A stretch of DNA of 12,984 bases from an uncultured bacterium (lineage in GTDB: Bacteria > Actinomycetota > Thermoleophilia > BMS3ABIN01), in assembly GCA_913009925.1 (NCBI GenBank), contig CAJVWY010000011.1, positions 1-12,984 of the forward strand. Reading direction: 5' to 3'. The position numbers and the translations under genes are program-made. The notes beneath the pieces were generated by a model. The model saw only the letters and a program-made list of their open reading frames with translations. It had not been told where the DNA came from and did no database searches. Shown here piece by piece: positions 1-6,757 of the stretch; position 1 is the first letter of the stretch; the number at the start of each line of letters is the position of its first letter.

Positions 1-2172
1 CTGCCCCGGCTCCATACCCTCACCCAGGTAGGCGCGAAGCATATATTTGATCATGGCGGTATAGGTGGCGGCGGCCAGACCCTTACCGCATACATCGCCG
101 ACCAGGACGGCAAGACGGTTCTGATCCAGTTCGATGAAATCATAGAAATCGCCCCCTATCTTGCCCAGCGGCCCAGATGACTGATAGAGCAGCCCGATCT
201 CCAGATCATCACGGATCAGCGCGTCCGGCAGAAGAGCGTTCTGGAGCGATTCCGCGACAATATGCTCTCGCTCGAAGTTCTCGGCGCTTACCAGAGCCAC
301 CGAGCTCTGTGCCGCCAGCAGGGCGATAATCTCCTGGTCTTCGCTGGTGAAGTCGGCGTCGTCAGCTTTGCCGCTCAGCATGAAATGGCCCATGGTCCGC
401 CCTTTGGTATCCTTGATGGTGCCGATGAGCAGGTCTCCCAGCTCCAGGTGTCCTTGAGGCAGATGTTCCAGGCTGGCTACGCTATGGATGATCGCGGCAT
501 CGTCATCCTTATCCATCAGGGCGGCGATATGCTTGTGCAGGTTCGGTATCTCCTCGCCTATCTCGCACTTCTGTTCGTACCAGGGCGCGTAATAGATAGA
601 GATGATCTCGGTCTGTCCCTCCATGATCAGGGTCATCACGCCGATACCGGCGGAAGTGATCTCCGCCGCGGCCTTGAGCACGGACCGCAGCAGGCGTCGC
701 TTGTCGGTCTCCCGGTTGAGGGAGAGGCCGATCTTATGCAGGATTGACAGGCGGGTGGCATAGCTCTGCACCTGGGCGCGGGCGTTCACCTCGCTCTTCA
801 CCGTGCGCTTTCTCGCAGTTATGTCACGGATGATGCCGGTGAAGAAATCTCCGTCCTTGGTGGCCCAGGTGGACAGCGAGAGGTCCATGGGGAAAACGGA
901 ACCGTCTTTCCTCAGCCCCTCCATCTCCACGGTGCGGCCTATCATGTGTGGCTCCCCGGTGTTGAGGAAACGCTTCATACCGTCGTCATGGCGATGCCGG
1001 AACTCTTCCGGCATGAGCATGGAAAGCGGTTTGCCCAGCGCTTCGGCATCAGTGTAACCGAATATGCGCTCGGCACCCTGGTTCCAGTAGATAATCCTGC
1101 TGTTGCTGTTGGCGGATATAATGGCGTCGTTGGCCGATTGCGCCAGTGATCGGTATCGCTCCTCGCTCTTTTCCAGGGATTCATAGGTCCAGTCGTTGAC
1201 CAGGGCTACGGCCACCAGTTCGCCGAAAGCCGTCGCCAGCCGCGTATCCTCTTCGGTGAAGCCGCCGGGCTTATTGGCCAGGCCCAGCAGTCCCACGGCC
1301 TCTCCTTTCACAATCAAGGGGGTGAACAGCACATTATCCAGACTGACATGCCCTTCCGGAATAAACTTATTCCACTTGCTTCCGGAGAAGTCGTTGTCGT
1401 AAACGGTCCGCCCCGAATCAATCGCCTCGCTGCGGAGGCCACGGACGGGCATGGGAAGGGAGTTATCCACCGTGCAAGGGAGACCTCCGGAATCCAGGAA
1501 GACCACTTCGTTTTCGTTGCTGTCCCTGTTCATCAGAGCCACATATCCACTGGTGGCCCCGGTAAGGTCCTTGCAGATATCGAAGATAGTGCGTGCGGCC
1601 TTTTCGAAATCCTGATATTCGATCACCGAACGTGCCGCGGCCAGCAGCGCCGAGGTCTCCAGACGGCGGAGCTGGGACTGTTCGAGAGCATGTCTCAGGG
1701 AATCGTCCTTGTCTTTATGTTCCGAGATGTCGATGCCCATGCCCGCGAAGTAAGTCTTGCCGTCCTCTTTCAGGCGGGTGCCGGTAAAAAAGTAGGGTAT
1801 CTTCACGCCGTCCCTGGTAAGGCTGTGCGCCTCGGCGGTTACGCTTCCGGTTCGAGCCATCTCCCTCAGTTTGCCGGCCATGAGTTCGCGGTCGTCCTCG
1901 GCGATGAGATCCAGGGGGTCCATGGAAGCGATCTCCTCGCGGGTATAGCCGTACACTTTCTCCAGGTTCCGGTTCCAAAGCACTATGTGCAGCTCTTCGT
2001 CCAGCAGGTAGAAGATGCCGGGCAGGGTGTTGATGAGTGTTTCGGTAAACCGGCGGGACCCGGGGATGATTCCGCAGATGCCGCCGTCCACGGCCCCCAG
2101 CTCGGCCAGGTGCCGGCGTGCCAGCGACAGCTCTTTGATCAGGCTCTTTTTGGATTTGAATCTGTCTTTCAT
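1..2172 (-). CDS. PAS-GAF-PAS-GAF-SpoIIE protein phosphatase (3' end outside window)
   Basis: Probable cytosolic sensor phosphatase of the SpoIIE/RsbU (PP2C-like) class, which dephosphorylates anti-anti-sigma factors or similar targets. The minus-strand frame is open from the ATG at 2172 to the window edge, giving 724 residues without a stop. Domains by eye: hydrophilic N-terminus 1-42; PAS 43-150, ending GMGIDISEH; GAF 175-328; a second PAS 336-455 (EERYRSLAQSANDAIISAN to FFTGIIRDITARK); a second GAF about 485-630; then the start of the phosphatase domain. The phosphatase shows GGDFYDF at 671-677 and VGDVCGKGLAAA at 691-702, whose Asp residues (D673, D692) are the expected metal ligands. There is no membrane helix, so the signal is probably cytoplasmic (redox, small molecule or light). 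The start follows a cyclophilin-like gene by 28 bases with only a weak ribosome site, suggesting one transcript. The remaining phosphatase part lies off the left edge. Domain identity is firm; ligand and target are unknown. Confidence 0.9.
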   Translation of the reverse strand, partial: MKDRFKSKKSLIKELSLARRHLAELGAVDGGICGIIPGSRRFTETLINTLPGIFYLLDEELHIVLWNRNLEKVYGYTREEIASMDPLDLIAEDDRELMAGKLREMARTGSVTAEAHSLTRDGVKIPYFFTGTRLKEDGKTYFAGMGIDISEHKDKDDSLRHALEQSQLRRLETSALLAAARSVIEYQDFEKAARTIFDICKDLTGATSGYVALMNRDSNENEVVFLDSGGLPCTVDNSLPMPVRGLRSEAIDSGRTVYDNDFSGSKWNKFIPEGHVSLDNVLFTPLIVKGEAVGLLGLANKPGGFTEEDTRLATAFGELVAVALVNDWTYESLEKSEERYRSLAQSANDAIISANSNSRIIYWNQGAERIFGYTDAEALGKPLSMLMPEEFRHRHDDGMKRFLNTGEPHMIGRTVEMEGLRKDGSVFPMDLSLSTWATKDGDFFTGIIRDITARKRTVKSEVNARAQVQSYATRLSILHKIGLSLNRETDKRRLLRSVLKAAAEITSAGIGVMTLIMEGQTEIISIYYAPWYEQKCEIGEEIPNLHKHIAALMDKDDDAAIIHSVASLEHLPQGHLELGDLLIGTIKDTKGRTMGHFMLSGKADDADFTSEDQEIIALLAAQSSVALVSAENFEREHIVAESLQNALLPDALIRDDLEIGLLYQSSGPLGKIGGDFYDFIELDQNRLAVLVGDVCGKGLAAATYTAMIKYMLRAYLGEGMEPGQ

Positions 2173-2200
2173 ATCCCGTGGTGGTTGGCAGCCAATATGT

Positions 2201-2596
2201 TCAATAGGGGCAGCCGTCCCGGCCCGCCTGGTCGCAGGCTTTCAGGCTGATGGCGGCGCCGGACTCGACGTCTTTGAGAATCCGGGCGTCGCCGATGATG
2301 CGGCCCATGTGTATTACGGGTACGGCGGCCCGGGGCTTGCCGTCCATGCTGGCAGGGGTGGAGCCGAAGAAGATGGCCAGCGCTTGCCCCTCCAGCCAGT
2401 ACCCCAGATCGCCGATATCCATTGTCTGTTTCAGGTTCTCCGGTACCGCCGGTATGGGGAAGTCGAAGTAGATCTCGTCCCCCCAACGGTTGACCAGGCT
2501 TTCGCAGGGCAGCGCGTTATAGGCGGCGAAGGATGTGGTGCATTCATCCAGTCCGGCCTCGAGCTCCAGGCCGGCTACGGTGATGGAGATTTTCAT
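2201..2596 (-). CDS. Cyclophilin-like fold protein (TM1367 / Cyclophil_like family)
   Basis: A 131-residue soluble protein that I assign to the small prokaryotic cyclophilin-like family (Pfam Cyclophil_like, structural prototype TM1367). The sequence shows the family pattern: an MKI start, NRWGDEIYFDFP at 36-47, and DIGDLGYWLEGQALAIFFG at 60-78 followed by STPAS and a Pro/Arg-rich turn. Members share a cyclophilin-type beta barrel, but peptidyl-prolyl isomerase activity is not established for them, so I do not claim it. The ATG at 2594-2596 is preceded by GGGGTAA, a modest ribosome site. The stop is 28 bases upstream of the sensor phosphatase on the same strand, so the two are probably cotranscribed from the 190-base divergent gap. 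The C-terminus (residues 121-130) has two Cys residues and ends in Tyr. Confidence 0.8.
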   Translation of the reverse strand: MKISITVAGLELEAGLDECTTSFAAYNALPCESLVNRWGDEIYFDFPIPAVPENLKQTMDIGDLGYWLEGQALAIFFGSTPASMDGKPRAAVPVIHMGRIIGDARILKDVESGAAISLKACDQAGRDGCPY

Positions 2597-2641
2597 CTAT
2601 CTTACCCCGGAAACAGGTTTGGTGGCATAAGTTTACATTAG

Positions 2642-2670
2642 ATATTACTTGCTGTGCTTGCCCGCATCAA
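2642..2670 (-). promoter_or_regulatory. Candidate sigma-70-type promoter for the cyclophilin-like/phosphatase unit
   Basis: On the minus strand TTGATG (2665-2670) is followed after 17 bases by TAATAT (2642-2647), which lies 46 bases upstream of the ATG at 2596. Each hexamer matches consensus at four of six positions, so this is a plausible but unproven promoter. It overlaps the candidate plus-strand promoter of the rubrerythrin. Confidence 0.3.
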
Positions 2671-2676
2671 TATATT
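2649..2676 (+). promoter_or_regulatory. Candidate promoter for the rubrerythrin gene
   Basis: TTGCTG (2649-2654) and TATATT (2671-2676) are separated by 16 bases. The -10 element matches at five of six positions and the -35 at three of six. A perfect ten-base palindrome, GTTCCGGAAC (2681-2690), follows directly, where an operator would sit near the start of transcription. The divergent gap 2597-2786 is otherwise AT-richer than its surroundings and holds no ORF that I would call. Confidence 0.3.
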
Positions 2677-2786
2677 GGTGGTTCCGGAACATAAAAACTT
2701 CCTTTTCCCGAGGGCCGGCCTTTCAAACAATCGGTGGTTAGAAAGCATCAGGCGGGGTAGGATTAAGGAAAAATAAGGAGGAAGCG

Positions 2787-3284
2787 ATGCAAAGATGCAG
2801 TGTTTGCGGAAATATCATGTTGCCTGGCCAGGATCCGGACAATTGCCCCATGTGTGGTGCGCCCAAATCCAAGTTTGAACCTTTCAACGGCATCGATGGC
2901 CTCGCCGGGAGCAAGACTGAGGAGAACCTTAAGGCAGCCTTCGCCGGCGAGTCGCAGGCCAACCGGCGTTACCTGGCCTTCGCTCAGGCGGCCAGGGCCG
3001 CTGGTCTGGAGGATGTAGCGGATGTGTTTGAGGCGGCAGCGGCGGATGAGACACTGCACGCCCATTCACATCTGGCTTACCTGGGTATGATCAGGGACAG
3101 CAGCGCCAATCTGAGTGCGGCGCTCGCGGGAGAGACATACGAGAAAGAGGACATGTACCCCGAGTTCCAGAAGGTCGCCGAGGAAGAAGGCTTCGCCCGG
3201 GTAGCCCAATATCTCCGTTCAGTCGCCGGCGACGAGACCCGCCATGCCGGAAATTACAAGGAAGCTCTGGAGAAGCTGAACTAG
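2787..3284 (+). CDS. Rubrerythrin with N-terminal rubredoxin-like domain (reverse rubrerythrin type)
   Basis: A 165-residue non-heme di-iron peroxidase of anaerobes and microaerophiles, which reduces hydrogen peroxide in the cytoplasm with electrons from rubredoxin-type or NAD(P)H-linked donors. The N-terminus has two CxxC knuckles (C4/C7 and C20/C23) for a mononuclear iron site. From about residue 43 a ferritin-like four-helix domain carries the di-iron ligands: E55 in FAGES, E88xxH91, Glu residues at 116-121, and E150xxH153. Classical rubrerythrins put the rubredoxin domain at the C-terminus; here it comes first, as in the so-called reverse rubrerythrins. The ATG is preceded by a strong AAGGAGG. 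The gene looks monocistronic: it is divergent from the unit on its left, and a hairpin follows its stop. All expected ligands appear present, so it should be active. Confidence 0.95.
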   Translation: MQRCSVCGNIMLPGQDPDNCPMCGAPKSKFEPFNGIDGLAGSKTEENLKAAFAGESQANRRYLAFAQAARAAGLEDVADVFEAAAADETLHAHSHLAYLGMIRDSSANLSAALAGETYEKEDMYPEFQKVAEEEGFARVAQYLRSVAGDETRHAGNYKEALEKLN

Positions 3285-3286
3285 CG

Positions 3287-3305
3287 GCAGTTCACCAGGA
3301 ACTGC
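3287..3305. terminator. Hairpin between convergent genes, possible bidirectional terminator
   Basis: GCAGTTC (3287-3293) pairs perfectly with GAACTGC (3299-3305) around a five-base loop. It begins two bases after the rubrerythrin stop and lies 20 bases beyond the stop of the convergent DUF3786 gene. There is no clear T tract on either strand, so intrinsic termination is uncertain. Confidence 0.4.
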
Positions 3306-3324
3306 ACGTCCGGTGGTGAGGCGC

Positions 3325-3939
3325 TCAATGGTGTGATCCGGCCACCTGTATCATGGCCTGCGCAGTCATGACCAGCGTAGCCCACAGGGCATCGAGCGGA
3401 AAATGCTGGATGGCGGTGGCGTCGAGCAGCAACTGGGCCCGCGCCGGGAATTCCAGGTCGCCCAGCCAGAGCAGTGCGGTGACCGGGATCTTGGTGAAAG
3501 TGGGGATTACGACCGCCGCGTCGCCGCCTTCGGTGCGGCTGCCGCCCAGCTTCAGGCCAACCTCGATGAAGCGATCGGGTGTGGAACAGAAATGGTGGGC
3601 GATGACCTCCGTGGGTAGCTCGTGCGGTCCCTTGAAGAACGCGGAACCACCGGGCAGCGTTTCCGGCTTGACCAGGCGCTCGCCGGGAGCCGCCGGTGTG
3701 GATGACGCCAGGTACAGGGGGACCAGCAAGTTGAAATGGGTGGTATCCTCCAGGTGGAAATCATGGACGCCGATCTCCCGGATCTCACGCTCGGCGGTAT
3801 TCACCAGGTAGGCCTGTCCGAAAACGGTAAGGACCAGCACATCGTCGTCCTCCCAGTATTCGGCTTCAGCCAACTCCGCGACCTCGTAGGGATCACGTGA
3901 TTCCAGTTTTTCCCAGGCGGCTTTTTCTCCGGCAAGCAT
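3325..3939 (-). CDS. DUF3786-like protein
   Basis: A 204-residue soluble protein that I match to the DUF3786 family from memory of its layout: an N-terminal WEKLESRDPYEVAELAEAEY segment (one predicted helix) leading to a short beta region, LVPLYLASS near the centre, ERLVKPETLPGGSAFF, and a late ALLWLGDLEFPARAQLLLDATA segment before a C-terminal helix. The family is common in anaerobes and its function is unknown. The frame stays open upstream to 4032, but I place the start at the ATG 3937-3939 because it has a GAGGGAAC ribosome site and because the longer version would translate the repeat that codes the tail of the neighbouring 80-residue protein in another frame. The gene sits 49 bases downstream of that protein on the same strand and converges on the rubrerythrin. 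Confident as a gene, moderate on family. Confidence 0.8.
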   Translation of the reverse strand: MLAGEKAAWEKLESRDPYEVAELAEAEYWEDDDVLVLTVFGQAYLVNTAEREIREIGVHDFHLEDTTHFNLLVPLYLASSTPAAPGERLVKPETLPGGSAFFKGPHELPTEVIAHHFCSTPDRFIEVGLKLGGSRTEGGDAAVVIPTFTKIPVTALLWLGDLEFPARAQLLLDATAIQHFPLDALWATLVMTAQAMIQVAGSHH

Positions 3940-3988
3940 CGGTTCCCTCGACGTTGGATAACCGGAAAAGGTTAGCAGATTCTCGGGG

Positions 3989-4231
3989 CTAATGCGGTTC
4001 GTCCTCGTTCTTATCCTCATCCTTATCCTCATCCTTGCCCCGGCGTCGCCGCTCCAGTTTACGCAGCTTCTCGCCGACCCGCTTCCTGTCCTCTGATTCA
4101 GGGGTATGCCCGGCGCCGTTGACGCCGACGGCGCCGCTCTTGTCGGCGATGTCCTTGGGGCTCTCCTGGTAGCCGTGCTGCTCGCTCTGCGCCGCGCGGT
4201 TGCGTTTTTTACCTGCCGCCTTGCCGCTCAT
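3989..4231 (-). CDS. Small highly charged, probably disordered protein of unknown function
   Basis: An 80-residue ORF with no recognised family. It is almost devoid of hydrophobic residues: a Lys/Arg/Gln-rich N-terminus (MSGKAAGKKRNRAAQ), a Gly/Asp middle, a basic run KLRKLERRRRGK at about 57-68, and an acidic-basic tail built from repeats of Asp-Glu-Asp-Lys. The composition resembles intrinsically disordered stress or nucleic-acid-binding proteins, but that is inference. The main evidence that it is real is an excellent ribosome site, GGGAGG, five bases before the ATG at 4229-4231. The tail is encoded by a 12-base tandem repeat. It may be cotranscribed with the DUF3786 gene 49 bases downstream. 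A non-coding explanation cannot be excluded without homologues. Confidence 0.6.
   Translation of the reverse strand: MSGKAAGKKRNRAAQSEQHGYQESPKDIADKSGAVGVNGAGHTPESEDRKRVGEKLRKLERRRRGKDEDKDEDKNEDEPH
3999..4034. repeat. 12-bp tandem repeat, about three units
   Basis: Two perfect copies of TTATCCTCATCC (4011-4022 and 4023-4034) follow one diverged copy (3999-4010). On the minus strand they encode the DEDK/DEDK/NEDE tail of the 80-residue protein. The unit keeps frame, so copy-number changes would only lengthen or shorten the charged tail. Confidence 0.8.
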
Positions 4232-4328
4232 GGAAACCTCCCTGGTCCATCAGGAATATTTATCCTGCTTATCTGTTATTCCCGGAAGGCGGAGGTTTAA
4301 CCCGCAGAGCCGGCCGAAGGAGCCGGGA

Positions 4329-4412
4329 ATGAGGAAACGAACCACCGGCAGATTTGAGATAGTATTAGGCGCGAAACGGGGCTGCCGGGAATACGGAACA
4401 GACATCTGTTAA
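4329..4412 (+). CDS. Possible 27-residue small ORF upstream of transaldolase
   Basis: A short ORF from ATG 4329 to TAA 4410-4412 with a good ribosome site, AAGGAG at 4317-4322, six bases before the start. The peptide begins MRKRTTGRFEIVLG, is basic, and has two Cys residues. I do not recognise it. It lies in the 240-base gap between the divergent 80-residue gene and tal, and its end coincides with a palindrome. It could be a leader peptide, a small protein, or a chance ORF with a lucky Shine-Dalgarno. Only conservation or ribosome profiling would decide. Confidence 0.3.
   Translation: MRKRTTGRFEIVLGAKRGCREYGTDIC
4397..4410. promoter_or_regulatory. Palindrome in the transaldolase upstream region
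   Basis: AACAGA (4397-4402) and TCTGTT (4405-4410) form six-base inverted arms around a two-base centre, 61 bases upstream of the tal start. The size suits a dimeric regulator. Nearby, GCCGGGAAT occurs twice as a direct repeat (4322-4330 and 4384-4392) and its inverse ATTCCCGG at 4278-4285. No regulator is identified. Confidence 0.25.
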
Positions 4413-4471
4413 AGAATGAGCGGCACCGGGTATGCTTCCAGCATCATTATATACAGACAGGAGTTGGTAAC

Positions 4472-5593
4472 GTGAACGAAAAGATCAAGGAAGTACAAGC
4501 ACTGGGACAGTCCTTTTGGTACGACAACATCGAACGCGGGGCCCTGGGGTCGGGCGAGATGCAGAGTCTGATCGATGACGGTATAACAGGGGTCACGTCC
4601 AATCCGACCATATTCATGAAGGCGATAACCGGCAGCGACGCCTATGACGAAGCCATCCGCGAGCTGGCGCAGCAGGGGCTGGAGACATATGACATATATG
4701 ACCGCCTGGTACTGGAGGACATAGCCGCCGCGGCGGACATGCTGAGGCCGGTCTATGACCGCACCGAGGGACATGACGGCTATGTGTCCATCGAGCCCAA
4801 CCCGGCCCTCGCCTACGATGTCGAGGGTACGGTGAAGGAAATCCGCAGACTGCTGACTACACTGGACAGACCCAATGTCATGGCCAAAGCGCCCGGCACT
4901 CCGGAGGCTGTCCCCGCCATCGAGCAGCTGCTCAGCGAGGGTTACAATATCAACATCACTCTGCTTTTCTCGCCTTTTATTTACGAAGAGGTGGCCAACG
5001 CCTATGTGTCGGCCCTGGAAAAACTGGATGCCGGGGGGGAGGACCTGTCGCAAGTTGCTTCGGTTGCGTCCTTCTTCGTCAGCAGGGTAGACACGGCGGT
5101 CGATAAACAGCTGGAGGAGTTGATCAATAACCAGGGGCGTGAGGACCTGAGGATCCTACTGGGTACGGCTGCCATAGCAAACTGCAAACGGGCCTATAAA
5201 CGCTTCCAGAACATCTTCAGCGGTGAACGCTTCGCCAGGCTGAAGGATAAGGGCGCCCGGGTGCAGAGACCGCTCTGGGCCAGCACCAGCACCAAGAACC
5301 CCGACTACAGCGATACCATGTATGTGAACAGCCTTATCGGACCCGATACGGTGAACACGTTGCCCAAGGTGACGCTGGAGGCGTTCAAGGACCATGGGAT
5401 AGCTGCGCCGACACTCGAGTACGGAGTCGATGACATCGCCAAAGAAGTGATCCAGCACCTGTTCGCCGCTGGCATCGACCTCAAGCAGGTGACCGATGAC
5501 CTGCTGAAGGAGGGCGTGCGGCTCTTCTCGGAGTCGCTGGACGAACTGCTGGAAAGCATCGAGGAGAAGCGCAGCCAGGTGCTGGCCGAATAG
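4472..5593 (+). CDS. tal: Transaldolase
   Basis: A 373-residue transaldolase of the non-oxidative pentose phosphate pathway. It moves a dihydroxyacetone unit from sedoheptulose 7-phosphate to glyceraldehyde 3-phosphate, giving erythrose 4-phosphate and fructose 6-phosphate in the cytoplasm. Visible signatures are GVTSNPTIF at 40-48, the Schiff-base lysine K139 in NVMAKAPGT, the barrel strand NINITLLFS at 159-167, and RPLWASTSTKNP at 266-277 followed by DTMYVNSLIGPDTVNT. The length matches the long bacterial and actinobacterial form (about 360-375 residues). The start is GTG at 4472 with AGGAG eight bases upstream; GTGA at 4472-4475 overlaps the stop of a tiny upstream ORF. It stands 255 bases ahead of gnd-zwf on the same strand, which links it functionally to the oxidative branch though not necessarily by one transcript. 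Confidence 0.97.
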   Translation: MNEKIKEVQALGQSFWYDNIERGALGSGEMQSLIDDGITGVTSNPTIFMKAITGSDAYDEAIRELAQQGLETYDIYDRLVLEDIAAAADMLRPVYDRTEGHDGYVSIEPNPALAYDVEGTVKEIRRLLTTLDRPNVMAKAPGTPEAVPAIEQLLSEGYNINITLLFSPFIYEEVANAYVSALEKLDAGGEDLSQVASVASFFVSRVDTAVDKQLEELINNQGREDLRILLGTAAIANCKRAYKRFQNIFSGERFARLKDKGARVQRPLWASTSTKNPDYSDTMYVNSLIGPDTVNTLPKVTLEAFKDHGIAAPTLEYGVDDIAKEVIQHLFAAGIDLKQVTDDLLKEGVRLFSESLDELLESIEEKRSQVLAE

Positions 5594-5848
5594 CCCTGGC
5601 CCCGTGCCGCCAATGCGACCGTCCCCTGTTCAGCCGCAGTGACAGCGTGGAGATGGGCCGGCGGCTGATGAACCCGGTTATCACCGGCTTTCACAATGGC
5701 GGCAGGTACGCCGGCGAGGCCTGTGGGGATGACTGAGTCACGACCCGGGAAATGGTGAGGATTTGTTTTTAAATAGCAGTGGAAACTGCAACCGGACCCG
5801 GCATGGCAAGGCCGGATCGAAATATGAACAACCGTATCGGAGGGCATT
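5594..5848. other. 255-base gap between tal and gnd with small inverted repeats
   Basis: I see no convincing gene here. A perfect palindrome with a central base, TGACT-G-AGTCA, lies at 5730-5740. Two short stem-loops lie closer to gnd: GCAGT/ACTGC (5776-5789, GGAA loop) and CCGGC/GCCGG (5798-5815, eight-base loop). A T-rich run (5762-5770) sits just before the first. These could form part of the gnd promoter or leader, but I cannot assign clear -35 and -10 elements. Confidence 0.4.
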
Positions 5849-6757
5849 ATGGAACTGGGAATGATCGGCTTGGGGAAGATGGGTGGCAACATGACTCGCA
5901 GATTGCTCGCGGGTGGGCACAAGGTCGTGGTATACGCACCGACTCCCGCGCATGTGGCGAAGCTGGTAGAGGAAGGAGCGGTGGGCTCGGCCTCGCTGGC
6001 GGAGCTGGTGGAGAAACTGGCCTCGCCGCGAACAGTGTGGGTGATGGTGCCTTCCGGCAATGTCACCGAAAAGACCGTGGAGGCCCTGTCGGAGCTGCTG
6101 TCAGCCGGAGACACTGTGATAGACGGTGGCAATTGCAACTACAGGGAATCGCAGGGCAGGGCGGACTCTCTCCGGTCCAAGGGGATAAAGTTCATCGATG
6201 TCGGGACCAGCGGCGGCGTCTGGGGGCTTACGGAGGGCTACAGCATGATGATAGGCGGCGACACGGAGAACGTCGAGCGCCACCGGCCCATATTCGAGAC
6301 GCTGGCGCCGGCGCCGGACAAGGGCTGGGGCCGTGTGGGGGAGAACGGCGCCGGACATTTCGTCAAGATGGTGCATAACGGCATCGAGTATGGTTTGATG
6401 GAGGCCTACGCGGAGGGTTTCGAGATCATGAAGGCCAAGGAAGAGTTCGGCCTCAGCTTGAAACAGGTGGCCGATATCTGGAGCTATGGCAGCGTGGTTC
6501 GTTCATGGTTGCTGGAGCTGGTATCGAGGGCTTTGGCGGATGACGAGGACCTGAGCCATATCAAAGGTTGGGTCGATGACACCGGTGAGGGTCGCTGGAC
6601 CGTGCTTGAATCGATCGGCCTCGATGTACCCGCCCCCGTGATCACCCTGTCGCTGCAAACCCGTTTTCGCTCGCGGGAGAGCGACTGCTTCGCGGATAAA
6701 TTGCTGGCAGCGTTGCGCAACCAGTTCGGCGGGCACAGCATCAAGACGGTTGAATGA
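5849..6757 (+). CDS. gnd: 6-phosphogluconate dehydrogenase, short form, decarboxylating
   Basis: Oxidises 6-phosphogluconate to ribulose 5-phosphate and carbon dioxide while reducing NAD(P). At 302 residues it belongs to the short bacterial 6PGDH class rather than the roughly 470-residue form. Seen in the sequence: Rossmann motif GLGKMG at 7-12, substrate loop GTSGGVWG at 119-126, catalytic lysine K173 in FVKMVHNG with H176-N177, and catalytic E180 seven residues after the lysine as the family requires. Other family marks are VRSWLLELVSRAL (218-230), DTGEGRW (244-250) and the C-terminal ALRNQFGGH. The end of the second beta strand reads VVVYAPTPAHV; short-form relatives usually carry an Asp at A30, so coenzyme preference cannot be read simply. 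The start has GGAGGG four bases upstream. Its stop overlaps the zwf start, indicating translational coupling. Confidence 0.95.
   Translation: MELGMIGLGKMGGNMTRRLLAGGHKVVVYAPTPAHVAKLVEEGAVGSASLAELVEKLASPRTVWVMVPSGNVTEKTVEALSELLSAGDTVIDGGNCNYRESQGRADSLRSKGIKFIDVGTSGGVWGLTEGYSMMIGGDTENVERHRPIFETLAPAPDKGWGRVGENGAGHFVKMVHNGIEYGLMEAYAEGFEIMKAKEEFGLSLKQVADIWSYGSVVRSWLLELVSRALADDEDLSHIKGWVDDTGEGRWTVLESIGLDVPAPVITLSLQTRFRSRESDCFADKLLAALRNQFGGHSIKTVE

Noticed and set aside
1348..2250. 300-codon plus-strand open frame
   Set aside because: It lies antisense to the sensor phosphatase, whose minus-strand frame shows clear PAS and GAF motifs. GC-rich third positions leave the opposite frame open; no family features are visible.
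3940..4032. N-terminal extension of the DUF3786 protein
   Set aside because: The extra residues are Arg-rich translation of the 12-base repeat in another frame, and the internal ATG at 3937-3939 has a proper ribosome site.
4409..5053. 214-codon minus-strand open frame
   Set aside because: Antisense to the transaldolase N-terminal half; no domain features.
5653..5736. 27-codon plus-strand ORF between tal and gnd
   Set aside because: No usable ribosome site (the only GGAG abuts the ATG) and no recognisable peptide; most likely chance.
5305..6138. 277-codon minus-strand open frame across the tal-gnd gap
   Set aside because: Overlaps two well-supported genes on the other strand and is Ser/Thr/Pro-rich shadow sequence without a ribosome site.
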